Shown in pieces: positions 32,949-41,256 of a stretch of DNA of 64,000 nt (position 1 is its first letter; each line of letters opens with the position of its first letter). The position numbers were made by a program, and so were the translations under genes. Under the pieces are notes generated by a model that saw only the letters and a program-made list of their open reading frames with translations, was not told the DNA's origin and made no database searches. The DNA comes from Paenibacillus beijingensis. Its GTDB lineage: Bacteria; Bacillota; Bacilli; Paenibacillales; Paenibacillaceae. The stretch spans positions 2,199,001 through 2,263,000 of the forward strand of contig NZ_CP011058.1 in assembly GCF_000961095.1 (NCBI RefSeq), read 5' to 3'.

Positions 32949-34550
32949 CTACTGATCCTCGTCTCCCTTTTCATCGAGCGTAATCGTTGCGGTATGCTTT
33001 TGGCCGTCGCGGTAAAAGGTGACCACAACTTTGTCGCCGATTTTTTTGCTGTCGTATAAATATTTGCGCAGAGCCATCGTGCTGCCGATGTCTTGTTTAT
33101 CGAGCTTCACGATGACGTCGTTGAACTCAAGTCCCGCTTCTTTAGCCGGACCGACCGCCTCCAGCACGATGACGCCTTCTTTCACTTTAGCCGGCAGGTT
33201 CAATCCGCCCGGGCCGGAGCTGTCTGATTCGGAGCTATTCGGGTCGGTGCCGTCCGGGCTGCCGTTTTCAGTTTCTGTATCAGCTCCCGGTCCGCCCTTA
33301 TCGCCTGAGCCCCCGTCTTTATCCGTTCCGCCTGAACCCGATCCTTCGCCTTCCTCATCCGGGCCCGTACCGTCCGTGCCGCCCTGGATGCCAAAGCTCA
33401 TCTGCGCGTAATACTGCGCCAAATCCAATGTGTAGACGCCCAAGTAGGGACGCGGCACTTTGCCGTACTCGATCAAATCTTCGATGACCGGCATCACATT
33501 GTTGATCGGCAGCGCAAAACCTAGGCCTTCCACACCCAAATCCGATACTTTCATGCTGTTAATGCCGATGACGTTGCCGTGCAGATCGATGAGCGGGCCG
33601 CCGCTGTTGCCCTCGTTGATGGAAGCGTCCGTCTGGATCACTTCCTGCTCCCAGTCGAAGTTGCCGTCCTGATTGAGCGATACCGGAATGATCTGCTGCG
33701 TCTTGCTGACGACGCCCATCGTGAGCGATTCGCCCAGACCGAGCGGGTTGCCGATCGCCATGACCATCTCGCCCGATTGCAGCTTGCTGGAATCGCCGAT
33801 TTTCGCCACCGTGTCGATTCCTTTGTCGTCGATGGCAAGCACCGCGAGGTCGGTAACCGGGTCTACGCCGACGATGGTCGCAGGCCGCTCCTCCCCATCT
33901 TGCAGCACCGCCTTCACGGCCACGGCGTCCGCCACGACATGATTGTTCGTGATGATGTAGGCTTTACCGTCTTTTTTGCTGAAAATAACACCCGAACCGA
34001 CGCTCGCCTCCTCCAGCGTGCCCGCCTCTCCGTCACCGGAACCGCTCCCCGCCGATCCTTCCGGTTGATCCGATCCACCGGCACCGGCATCGCCTTCGCC
34101 GCCAGAGCCAGAGCCAGAGCCAGAGCCATTGTCCGGCGCTTGATCCAAGCCGTTCCCGTTCTGCTGCCGGCCATTGCCGCCGCGGGCATCTCCGCTTGCG
34201 CCATCTTCCGGTTCGGGGCCATCGAACATGCCGTCCCCAACCATCAACTGCTCATTAATGATGCTCACGACGGCCGGCCGCACCTTGGCCGATGCCGTTA
34301 CCGTCTGCTGCAGCGGGTCGGCCGTCTGCAATTTTGCGTCCGCTTCACGGGCTGAGCCGCCCCGGTCCACGCCAAAAATAAGCGCGAACAGCAGCACCGC
34401 GACCGCGGCCCCGCTAATTGACGATATCGCCATAAGGCGAACAAGTCCCCACTCTTTGCTCCGCCTCGGAAAACGATTCTGCTCCCTATGGTTAACGCGC
34501 GCGCGCCGGGAAACTTTAGTGGAATAAAAATCGTCGTCGAATAATCCCAT
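32949..34550 (-). CDS. htrA: HtrA-like membrane-anchored serine protease with PDZ domain
   Basis: 533 residues. A basic cytoplasmic tail precedes one transmembrane helix (about 38-60: MAISSISGAAVAVLLFALIFGV). The trypsin-like domain shows the His in AYIITNNHVVAD, the Asp in DPVTDLAVLAI and the Ser in INEGNSGGPLIDL. The PDZ domain is near the C-terminus (VKEGVIVLEAVGPAKEAGLEFND). Two Gly/Ser/Asp/Glu-rich low-complexity linkers (about residues 115-175 and 385-440) are unusually long for this family. GGGAGGAGCGG precedes the ATG. It handles misfolded secreted proteins and is the usual neighbour of the wal operon. Confidence 0.92.
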   Translation of the reverse strand: MGLFDDDFYSTKVSRRARVNHREQNRFPRRSKEWGLVRLMAISSISGAAVAVLLFALIFGVDRGGSAREADAKLQTADPLQQTVTASAKVRPAVVSIINEQLMVGDGMFDGPEPEDGASGDARGGNGRQQNGNGLDQAPDNGSGSGSGSGGEGDAGAGGSDQPEGSAGSGSGDGEAGTLEEASVGSGVIFSKKDGKAYIITNNHVVADAVAVKAVLQDGEERPATIVGVDPVTDLAVLAIDDKGIDTVAKIGDSSKLQSGEMVMAIGNPLGLGESLTMGVVSKTQQIIPVSLNQDGNFDWEQEVIQTDASINEGNSGGPLIDLHGNVIGINSMKVSDLGVEGLGFALPINNVMPVIEDLIEYGKVPRPYLGVYTLDLAQYYAQMSFGIQGGTDGTGPDEEGEGSGSGGTDKDGGSGDKGGPGADTETENGSPDGTDPNSSESDSSGPGGLNLPAKVKEGVIVLEAVGPAKEAGLEFNDVIVKLDKQDIGSTMALRKYLYDSKKIGDKVVVTFYRDGQKHTATITLDEKGDEDQ

Positions 34551-34844
34551 GAATACCGCTCCTCCCGATGCCGGGTCCTCAAGTCTGTCGTGAAAGCCGG
34601 TTGCCGGCCCTCATCTGTCAGCAGCGCAATTAAAGCTCTAGTATGTATTACCCGCGGAAGAAGCCCGTTTACCCGCACCACAAGCATACGAGCCGCAGCC
34701 CCTTTTCCGCTACAGGAATCTTTTTACTCTATCAGGAATGATATCGGAAGTTTTGATTACAATAGTAATAGAGACATGGTCCGCCCGGTTATCCCGCTGC
34801 ATCAAGACGCCCGCCCAAACCATATGTTAAAAAGGAGAATCCCG

Positions 34845-35135
34845 ATGAAAAAGAAAGCCAGCACGCATTCGGCCCCGCCCGCATGGGAGCAAGTGTCGCT
34901 TATCGCCAAATTCGCCGATCTGCAGGAGCAGCAATACCGCACCCTGCTGACGCTCAGCGCCATGCTGGAGCTGCTCGTCGACAAGGGACTGCTCACCCGC
35001 GCCGAAATCGAGAGCAAAGCGGACGCGCTCAAAGCGGCGGACAGCGGAATGCTCGCGCTTATTTCCGCTTTATCTCATCCCATGGCGTCGGACGGTCATG
35101 ATGGGTCTCTCGCAATGGATACTCGGCTTGTTTGA
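34845..35135 (+). CDS. conserved-looking small protein, antisense to the walJ end
   Basis: 96 residues, helical and charged. Residues 15-55 (WEQVSLIAKFADLQEQQYRT, then LLTLSAMLELLVDKGLLTRAEIESKADAL) look like a coiled helical pair with no known domain. AAAAAGGAG precedes ATG 34845 with good spacing; the longer frame from 34590 lacks a site. Its last 77 bp overlap the 3' end of walJ on the other strand. It is divergent from htrA. It is probably a real gene because the ribosome binding site and composition are good, but function is unknown. Confidence 0.6.
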   Translation: MKKKASTHSAPPAWEQVSLIAKFADLQEQQYRTLLTLSAMLELLVDKGLLTRAEIESKADALKAADSGMLALISALSHPMASDGHDGSLAMDTRLV

Positions 35136-35865
35136 AAAAGTACCCTTTGTTTTCCAGTACGCTATTCACGGTCAGCTTCGCCAGATCCATCTGGTTATGA
35201 TCGAGACTGAGGTGCGCCAAGTACACTCGCTTCGTCCGGTCGGTCATCAGATCGCACAGCGCTTCGCCGGCGGCTTCGTTGGACAAGTGGCCGACGTCGC
35301 TTAAGATGCGCCGCTTAATGTTCCACGGGTAACGCCCCATGCGCAGCATGTCCGGATCGTGGTTCGACTCCAGCACCAGTACATCGGAATCGATAATTTG
35401 CCGCATCACTTTGTCGCTCACGTAACCGAGATCGGTTGCGAGACTCAGCTTATAGCCGTCCTCATAGAAACAGTAGCCGACCGGCTCCGCAGCGTCGTGC
35501 GAAATGGCGTACGACTGCACCGTCATGCTGCCGAACGAGAACGACTCGCCCGTCCCGACCTTGACCCGCTTCTCCTCGGCAATGGCGCCGACATGCCGCT
35601 CCATCGCCGCCCACGTCGCTTCGTTGGCGTATACGGGAACATCGTATTTGCGGGCGAACGCGCCCAGCCCTTTTATATGATCGGAGTGCTCATGCGTAAC
35701 GAGCAGCGCGTCCACCTCGTGGCCCGCGACGCCGCGCTCCCGCATCAGCTCCTCCAGTTTTTTCGCGCTTAATCCGGCATCGACAAGCACCGTCGTTTCC
35801 TTGTTCTGCACAATGGTCGCGTTGCCCGTAGAGCCGCTTGCCAGCACCGTAAACCGAAATTCCAT
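35059..35865 (-). CDS. walJ: WalJ/YycJ metallo-beta-lactamase fold hydrolase
   Basis: 268 residues, the usual size. FTVLASGSTGNATIVQN opens the fold; the metal ligands are in VTHEHSDHIKGLG, SHDAAE and LSNEAAGEALC; VLESNHDPDML is present as in YycJ. In Bacillus it is the last gene of the wal operon and affects coordination of replication and cell-wall synthesis. The product is a probable exonuclease/phosphodiesterase-like hydrolase. The last 77 bp overlap a small gene on the plus strand. It lies 80 nt downstream of yycI. Confidence 0.92.
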   Translation of the reverse strand: MEFRFTVLASGSTGNATIVQNKETTVLVDAGLSAKKLEELMRERGVAGHEVDALLVTHEHSDHIKGLGAFARKYDVPVYANEATWAAMERHVGAIAEEKRVKVGTGESFSFGSMTVQSYAISHDAAEPVGYCFYEDGYKLSLATDLGYVSDKVMRQIIDSDVLVLESNHDPDMLRMGRYPWNIKRRILSDVGHLSNEAAGEALCDLMTDRTKRVYLAHLSLDHNQMDLAKLTVNSVLENKGYFFKQAEYPLRETHHDRPTPWDEIKRK

Positions 35866-35945
35866 CCTTAAGCCCAGCCTTTCTCCCGCTCCCCAGCGTG
35901 TTTCCCAGTATTACATCTTTGCATCGAAAATGACAACATAAAACG

Positions 35946-36704
35946 TCACGTCGGATTATTCGACTCGTTTTGCGTCTCGTCGTCCGTCACCACATCGCCG
36001 CTGATCGCCTGCACATAGAAGACTTTCCCGTCTTCAAGCATGACCCGCCACGATGGAGCCGCAACCTGCGTCTCCGAATCGAATGGCTGGCCATGGTAGC
36101 CAAGCCGGATCTCCTTGACGACGGAGCCTTCCGGCAAGTAGCTTTCAATGAGGCTGCTGACCGCCTTTGAAGCCGGCAGCACGGTCTGCTTCTTGGCCTG
36201 CTCCGAAGGGACGAGCTCGATCTGGTCTTGACTGTACGCGACGATTTTTTGATTGCTGTTGTAGTACAGCTCCAGACTGACATCGAACAACGGGCGCGAA
36301 TCGACCATCCGGTACAGCACGAATACGCCGTTGCTGCGGTTGGCCGAAGGATCGAACGCATATTGGTCCAGGTCCTGTATGACGCTGCCAAGCGCTTTAT
36401 CGAGCTCATCCCGCGAAAAAATCACCTTGCTGTCAACCGGCGTCTCCAGCTTCACTTGAAGCTTTTCTTGAGGCGGCAGCAGCAGATACGTCAGATCGCG
36501 AAGCTGCGGCGTTTCCGTCGGAATGCCCTCCGTAAGCTCGATGTTCTTTTGCTGCATGGCGGCCAGCGTTTCGGGCTTCAGCTCGGTCAGATCGATATTG
36601 GCGTTGAGCCGCTCCTGAATGTCCGACCACAGCTGATAGCCGAGCAGTACGTTCAGCAGCAGAAACGCAATAATAAGCACGCTCTTCGCCCGTCCCCAAT
36701 CCAT
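35946..36704 (-). CDS. yycI: WalI/YycI-like two-component regulatory protein
   Basis: 252 residues. It has a single N-terminal membrane anchor (KSVLIIAFLLLNVLLGYQLW, about residues 7-26) and an extracellular part with the YycI pattern (YAFDPSANRSNGVFVLYR, LELYYNSNQKIVAYSQDQIELVP). YycI with YycH restrains or modulates the WalK kinase at the membrane. AAGGGAG precedes the ATG, and a perfect 20-bp palindrome lies just upstream of it. Operon with yycH. Confidence 0.85.
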   Translation of the reverse strand: MDWGRAKSVLIIAFLLLNVLLGYQLWSDIQERLNANIDLTELKPETLAAMQQKNIELTEGIPTETPQLRDLTYLLLPPQEKLQVKLETPVDSKVIFSRDELDKALGSVIQDLDQYAFDPSANRSNGVFVLYRMVDSRPLFDVSLELYYNSNQKIVAYSQDQIELVPSEQAKKQTVLPASKAVSSLIESYLPEGSVVKEIRLGYHGQPFDSETQVAAPSWRVMLEDGKVFYVQAISGDVVTDDETQNESNNPT

Positions 36705-36725
36705 CTGACCTTACTCCCTTCTTCA

Positions 36726-36745
36726 GTTTTTGCGTGCGCAAAAAC
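36726..36745. repeat. perfect palindrome ahead of yycI
   Basis: GTTTTTGCG, a TG centre and CGCAAAAAC form a perfect inverted repeat 21 nt before the yycI start, in the 266-bp gap between yycH and yycI. A related CGTACG-centred palindrome lies near 36835-36850. In RNA the first would fold into a 9-bp stem that could act as a processing site or weak attenuator. Confidence 0.55.
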
Positions 36746-36970
36746 AGTTCGTAAGCCTAAGCTTAGCCGATTTACCGATCCGCTTGCCTGTTGTTTCATT
36801 CGCCGCAGCAGCCAAACGCGTTGAATCCGGTTGTTTTCGTACGCAAAAGCAGCAGACGAACAGTGTTTCATCGTCCTTGACGAGCCGCCTGTACGCTTTT
36901 CCTCATCCCTGCGTCCCGGCCGAGCTCCAGCCGGCACCGCTGGCGGGCGCCTCACCCGTACCGCGCCGCT

Positions 36971-38521
36971 CTACTGCGCCCCGTCCGGGCTTCCGCCGGA
37001 TTCGCTGGCGGGCGCTTCACCCGCACCGCTGCCCTGCTGCGTTCCGGCCGGGTTCCCTCCGGAGGCGCTTCCCCCTTGGGTCGTCGCGCCGGATGCGCCG
37101 CCGTTATCAGCCGATAGCGGGCCGGTGCCTTCCAGCAGGCCGCGGCCGCTCAGCTTCTTCTTATAGGCCGATCCGTCGAAGCCTGCCGGCAGCGCGCCGG
37201 TCAGCGTCTGGCGGGTTCCGTCCGACAGCCGGACGACCCATACCGGATCGAAACGGAGTTTGCCGTGTTCCAGCGGCTCCGCCTTCACTGCCGGGAACAG
37301 AGCTTGTACCTCCGCACGCCGGCTGAAGCCGCCCAGCGCTTTCTGCAGCTCGGTCCCGCCGGGGAGCCAACGTACCACTTTCGCTTCCGGCGTTTCCGAT
37401 AACGTAATGAGCGACCGCTCGTAACCGGTCACAACACTTTGCTGAGCCGTAAGCTTCATGTACCCGAAGCGGAAACCTCCGCCCGGCAGAATCGGGAATG
37501 ACCGGTTGGCGTCGAGGCGGAAATATTGCCCGAACAAGAGCGACTTTCCGATGCCCGTACTGGCATCGGCCGTGCTTTGCAGCTGGTGCCGCCCGTCCCA
37601 TCCGCCGTGCTGGTTAATGAACACGACCGCCGCCACCACGCCGCTGCTGACATTGCTGCCCGCGCTGCCGCTCTGTTCGTTGTTTTGCGGCGCGGCCGGA
37701 TCGGTGTAGCGGATCCACTCGCCATCCTGTTCGACCTGAAGCGCATGCTTGCCGTCCGTGTAAACCTGGGAGCCGCTTCTGTCCTTCAGCGTCCGCGTCG
37801 TGCCGGGATCGAAGAACAAATTGCGCTGCATCAAATCCGGCGGATAAGCATCATAGCCGACGATCGCCTCCGCCGCTTCAACCGGCTCCTGCGGCACATA
37901 GAGGCCGTCTTCCGTAACCGCGTACGGCGTCAAATAAGCGCCGAGACCGACATCGTCCTCCACGTCCTGAACGGACAAGTCCGCTCGTTTGGACTCGTAA
38001 ACCGCCTGGCCGCCGCTGCTGAAGAAAAATGTGCGCACTTCATCGCCGCTGCCGCTGATGCTGCGGAAAATCCAAATCCGGTCCACGCTGTCGGCCATGA
38101 ACTCCTGGTTGCCCTGCAGCTTCATCACCTTGCGCAGCAGCTCCACCGGGATGCCGCTGCCGAAGCTCAGCTCCAGCCCAAGGTTCGCCGAGCGGATTTC
38201 CTTCCAATCGACAACATAAGGCGACATCTTCTGAAAGCTTGTAAATTCGCGGTTCTTCAGCTTATCGTAAACCGAAGAATAATACGGCAAATCGCCGGCA
38301 TTCATCACCGTGTGCTTTCCGTTGCCGAAATGCAGCACAATCTGCTCGGGAAAAATAACGTCCTCTACCGTTTGCTCCGCGCCCATCGGCTCGGTGTTCA
38401 CGTAATCCTGCTCCGTCCGCACCGTCGTGCTTATACCGGGGATGCTGTACGCCAGCAAAAAACTTTGCACGAGGCTCAGCGCAACGAGGAAAGCAAGCAG
38501 CCAGCTTTTGACCCGTTCCAT
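36971..38521 (-). CDS. yycH: WalH/YycH-like regulator of WalK with low-complexity tail
   Basis: 516 residues. An N-terminal anchor (VKSWLLAFLVALSLVQSFLLAYS) is followed by YycH-type extracellular domains (YYSSVYDKLKNREFTSFQ, VYTDGKHALQVEQDGEWIRY). The C-terminal 60 or so residues are Gly/Ser/Ala/Glu low complexity, absent from the Bacillus protein. The start overlaps the walK stop as TAATG. After the stop, a 20-bp repeat of tail DNA (GCTGGCGGGCGC type) recurs outside the frame, suggesting the tail grows by repeat duplication. It is a modulator of WalRK signalling. Confidence 0.85.
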   Translation of the reverse strand: MERVKSWLLAFLVALSLVQSFLLAYSIPGISTTVRTEQDYVNTEPMGAEQTVEDVIFPEQIVLHFGNGKHTVMNAGDLPYYSSVYDKLKNREFTSFQKMSPYVVDWKEIRSANLGLELSFGSGIPVELLRKVMKLQGNQEFMADSVDRIWIFRSISGSGDEVRTFFFSSGGQAVYESKRADLSVQDVEDDVGLGAYLTPYAVTEDGLYVPQEPVEAAEAIVGYDAYPPDLMQRNLFFDPGTTRTLKDRSGSQVYTDGKHALQVEQDGEWIRYTDPAAPQNNEQSGSAGSNVSSGVVAAVVFINQHGGWDGRHQLQSTADASTGIGKSLLFGQYFRLDANRSFPILPGGGFRFGYMKLTAQQSVVTGYERSLITLSETPEAKVVRWLPGGTELQKALGGFSRRAEVQALFPAVKAEPLEHGKLRFDPVWVVRLSDGTRQTLTGALPAGFDGSAYKKKLSGRGLLEGTGPLSADNGGASGATTQGGSASGGNPAGTQQGSGAGEAPASESGGSPDGAQ

Positions 38522-40368
38522 TATGCCGGCTCACTTCCTTCCTGGACGTAAGGCAATGCAAAAGTCACCGTCGTGCCGGCATGCAGCTCGGATTCCAGCG
38601 TCATGGACCCGCCGTGCGCTTTGACCATTTCCCGGGCAATGGACAAGCCGAGGCCGGTTCCGCCCATTTCGCGCGACCTTGCCTTATCGACCCGGTAGAA
38701 CCGTTCGAATATGCGGCTCAAATCCTTCTTCGGAATGCCGATTCCGTTATCTTTCACGCTAATCGCCAAATAACCGTTCTCCTGCCTGCGCGCCGCCAGC
38801 TCCACGCGGCCGCCGTCCGGCGTATATTTGATCGCGTTGGACATCAGATTATCCAGCACCTGGTCGATCTGGTCGCGGTCGAGCACGGCGGTCGTCACAT
38901 CCTCTTCAATCCGGACCGTCGCCCGGATCGCTTTATGGCGCATCTGGACCGAGAAGCGGTCGGCGACTTCTTCCAGCATGTCTCTAACCTTGATTTCCTG
39001 ACGGCGCAGCTTCGACTGGCTCGAATCGAGCCTGGAGAGATGAAGCAGATCGCTGACGAGCCGGATCATCCGTTCCGTCTCGTTGCGGATGACGCCCACG
39101 AACCGCTCCGCCAGCTGGCGTTCGCCCAGGGCACCGTCATCAAGCGCTTCCGCGTAACTGCGGATCGTCGTCAGCGGCGTGCGCAGCTCGTGCGACACGT
39201 TGGCGACGAATTCGCGCCGGGACTGGTCCAGCTTCTCCTGCTCGGTAACGTCCTGCAGCACGGCGATCGTGCCGGTAATGCCGCGGTCGCGGCGGTGAAT
39301 CGGGCTGAACGTGATGCGCAGCATCCAGCTGTCCCCCGGCTCCCCGTCTTCCTCCGGCGATTCCTTGAACACGACCGTAGAATGCTCTGCGCTCTGCCTC
39401 AGCTCCGCTTCCTTCTCCGGCGTCAGGCCGAGCAGCTCCGACAGCGAACAGCCTTCGCAGACCGGTACGCCAAGCAGCTCCAGCGCGCGCCGGTTCGATA
39501 TAATCACGATGCCGCGTTCATCGGCGGCGATAACCCCGTCGCTCATATTCGATAATATGGAAGCGAGCTTCTCCTTTTCTTCCTCGTTGACCGACAGCGC
39601 TTCCTGCAGCCGCAGCGTCATATCGTTGAACGCCTCGGACAGTCGCCCGATTTCGTCATCGCCGTACACCGGCACCGGGTCGCCGAAGCGCCCTTCCGCC
39701 AGCGTCGACGCCTGGCGCGTCAATCCTTTGATCGGACCCGTTATCGTATGGGCAAGCAATATGCCCAGCACCGCAGTCAGCCCGAGCGCAAACAGCGTGC
39801 CCGTGACGAAGATCCGGTTCACCCGGTCAACCGTGTCGTACAGCTCATTCATGGACGCCACGATGTAGACCGCTCCGATCACTTTGCCGCCGGAGGCGAC
39901 GACCGGCTGGGCGATCACTTTTTTGCGCACATTGTCCTCGTCCAGAATGTCTTCCTCGTTGTCCCGAATGCCCTGCAGCGCGCGGCTGACCGCCAGCGAC
40001 GTGTTTTTTTTGCCGACATAGTCCTGGTGCGCTTCCTGGGAGGTCGTCAGCACGCGGCCGCTGCCGTCCAGCACTTGAATTTCCGCTTCATTGATGTTGA
40101 ACAGGTTGCGGACATACAGCGTCAAATCTTCCGGCGTCGTCTCCCCAACGCTGCCATCCGCAGCGCCGCCGGCTGTCAGCACGCTTGCGGACAGGTTGGA
40201 GAGCGCATTGGCCTGTTCCTTCAAATTGGTCGTAAAGCTCTCGGTGAGCGAATTTTTGACCGTGCTGATGAAATAAATGCCGATCAGCTGCATCGCGATC
40301 AAGATGAGCAGCACGTATATAATGATCAGCTTGGCCTGTATCGTGCGGAAAAATTTCCGGCCGTTCAT
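38521..40368 (-). CDS. walK: WalK (YycG) sensor histidine kinase
   Basis: 615 residues. TM1 (about 10-32), a roughly 130-residue extracellular sensor, TM2 (about 180-200), HAMP (ITGPIKGLTRQASTLAEGRFGD), a PAS domain (about 260-370), HisKA with FVANVSHELRTPLTTIRSYAEAL and an ATPase domain with VLDNLMSNAIKYTPDGG (N box). ATG 40368 overlaps the walR stop as ATGA; the longer frame is the walR shadow. With WalR it controls cell-wall hydrolases and is essential in Bacillus. Confidence 0.95.
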   Translation of the reverse strand: MNGRKFFRTIQAKLIIIYVLLILIAMQLIGIYFISTVKNSLTESFTTNLKEQANALSNLSASVLTAGGAADGSVGETTPEDLTLYVRNLFNINEAEIQVLDGSGRVLTTSQEAHQDYVGKKNTSLAVSRALQGIRDNEEDILDEDNVRKKVIAQPVVASGGKVIGAVYIVASMNELYDTVDRVNRIFVTGTLFALGLTAVLGILLAHTITGPIKGLTRQASTLAEGRFGDPVPVYGDDEIGRLSEAFNDMTLRLQEALSVNEEEKEKLASILSNMSDGVIAADERGIVIISNRRALELLGVPVCEGCSLSELLGLTPEKEAELRQSAEHSTVVFKESPEEDGEPGDSWMLRITFSPIHRRDRGITGTIAVLQDVTEQEKLDQSRREFVANVSHELRTPLTTIRSYAEALDDGALGERQLAERFVGVIRNETERMIRLVSDLLHLSRLDSSQSKLRRQEIKVRDMLEEVADRFSVQMRHKAIRATVRIEEDVTTAVLDRDQIDQVLDNLMSNAIKYTPDGGRVELAARRQENGYLAISVKDNGIGIPKKDLSRIFERFYRVDKARSREMGGTGLGLSIAREMVKAHGGSMTLESELHAGTTVTFALPYVQEGSEPA

Positions 40369-41132
40369 CCCAGTCCATAGCCTCCGGATTTCGGATTTCG
40401 CATCAGATAGCCCAGTCCGCGGCGGGTCAAAATATATTCCGGCCGGCTCGGGTCGTCCTCGATCTTCTCCCGCAGCCGCCGGATCGTCACATCGACCGTG
40501 CGCACATCGCCGAAATATTCGAATCCCCATACCGCCTGCAGCAGATGCTCCCGCGTCATCACCTTGCCGCTGTTGCGGGCGAGATAATAAACGAGCTCAT
40601 ACTCGCGGTGCGTCAGATCGAGCGGCTGGCCGTCCTTATAGACGACATACATATCCGTATCGATAAAAAGATTGAAAATGCGCAGTCCCTGCTGCCCGTC
40701 GGCCTCCTCGCCGGCCGGGTACCCGGACCCGCCCGCTTCCGAGCCCCGCTGGTGGCGGCGCAGCTGCGCCTTCACCCGTGCAAGCAGCTCGCGCGTGCCG
40801 AACGGCTTGGTCACATAGTCGTCCGCGCCAAGCTCCAGGCCAAGCACCTTGTCCAGCTCCGTATCTTTGGCCGTCAGCATAATGATCGGCATCTGCAGCC
40901 GGCGCCGCACTTCGCGGCAGACGTCCATGCCGTCCTTGACGGGCAGCATCAGGTCAAGCAGCATCAGATCCGGCTGCTCCTCGAACGCAATCCGCACCGC
41001 CTCATCGCCGTCGAAAGCGCAGATGACCTGGTAGCCTTCTTTTTCCAAATTGAACTTTAGTATATCGGCAATCGGCCGCTCGTCGTCAACGACCAAAATT
41101 TTTCCGTGCACGCTCATCACCTGCCTGTTCAT
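40365..41132 (-). CDS. walR: WalR (YycF) response regulator, OmpR family
   Basis: About 255 residues from ATG 41132. Receiver: ILVVDDERPIADILKFNLEKEGYQV, phosphorylation Asp in LMLLDLMLPVKDGMD, Lys in YVTKPF. C-terminal winged helix: LDLTHREYELVYYLARNSGKVMTREHLLQAVWG. An inserted QRGSEAGGSGYPAGEEADG linker is present. The frame starts at 41144, but a TATGAT -10-like element at 41148-41153 makes that ATG nearly leaderless; GGAAGAAG before 41132 makes this a better start. Essential regulator of wall metabolism. Confidence 0.93.
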   Translation of the reverse strand: MNRQVMSVHGKILVVDDERPIADILKFNLEKEGYQVICAFDGDEAVRIAFEEQPDLMLLDLMLPVKDGMDVCREVRRRLQMPIIMLTAKDTELDKVLGLELGADDYVTKPFGTRELLARVKAQLRRHQRGSEAGGSGYPAGEEADGQQGLRIFNLFIDTDMYVVYKDGQPLDLTHREYELVYYLARNSGKVMTREHLLQAVWGFEYFGDVRTVDVTIRRLREKIEDDPSRPEYILTRRGLGYLMRNPKSGGYGLG

Positions 41133-41203
41133 AGCTTCTTCCATTTTATCATAGGTGCAGTGACTTGTTCACGTTTTCTGTTGGAAAAGCTTGGTGAAAG
41201 TCC

Positions 41204-41245
41204 GAAGGGCACCGCCTCGGCCTTATAGCTGAGTCGATGCCCTTC
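41204..41245 (-). terminator. hairpin between the M23 gene and walR
   Basis: The arms GAAGGGCA and TGCCCTTC are paired across a partly paired 26-nt loop, 12 nt after the M23 stop on the minus strand. No T-run follows, so it may attenuate rather than end the transcript. Confidence 0.5.
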
Positions 41246-41256
41246 TCGCGCTTGCG

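Noticed and set aside
37526..39555. Long plus-strand frames opposite yycH and walK
   Set aside because: They mirror the codon structure of the operon genes and lack start signals.
40369..40530. N-terminal extension of walK
   Set aside because: It lies within walR; the ATG at 40368 overlaps the walR stop and gives the normal length.
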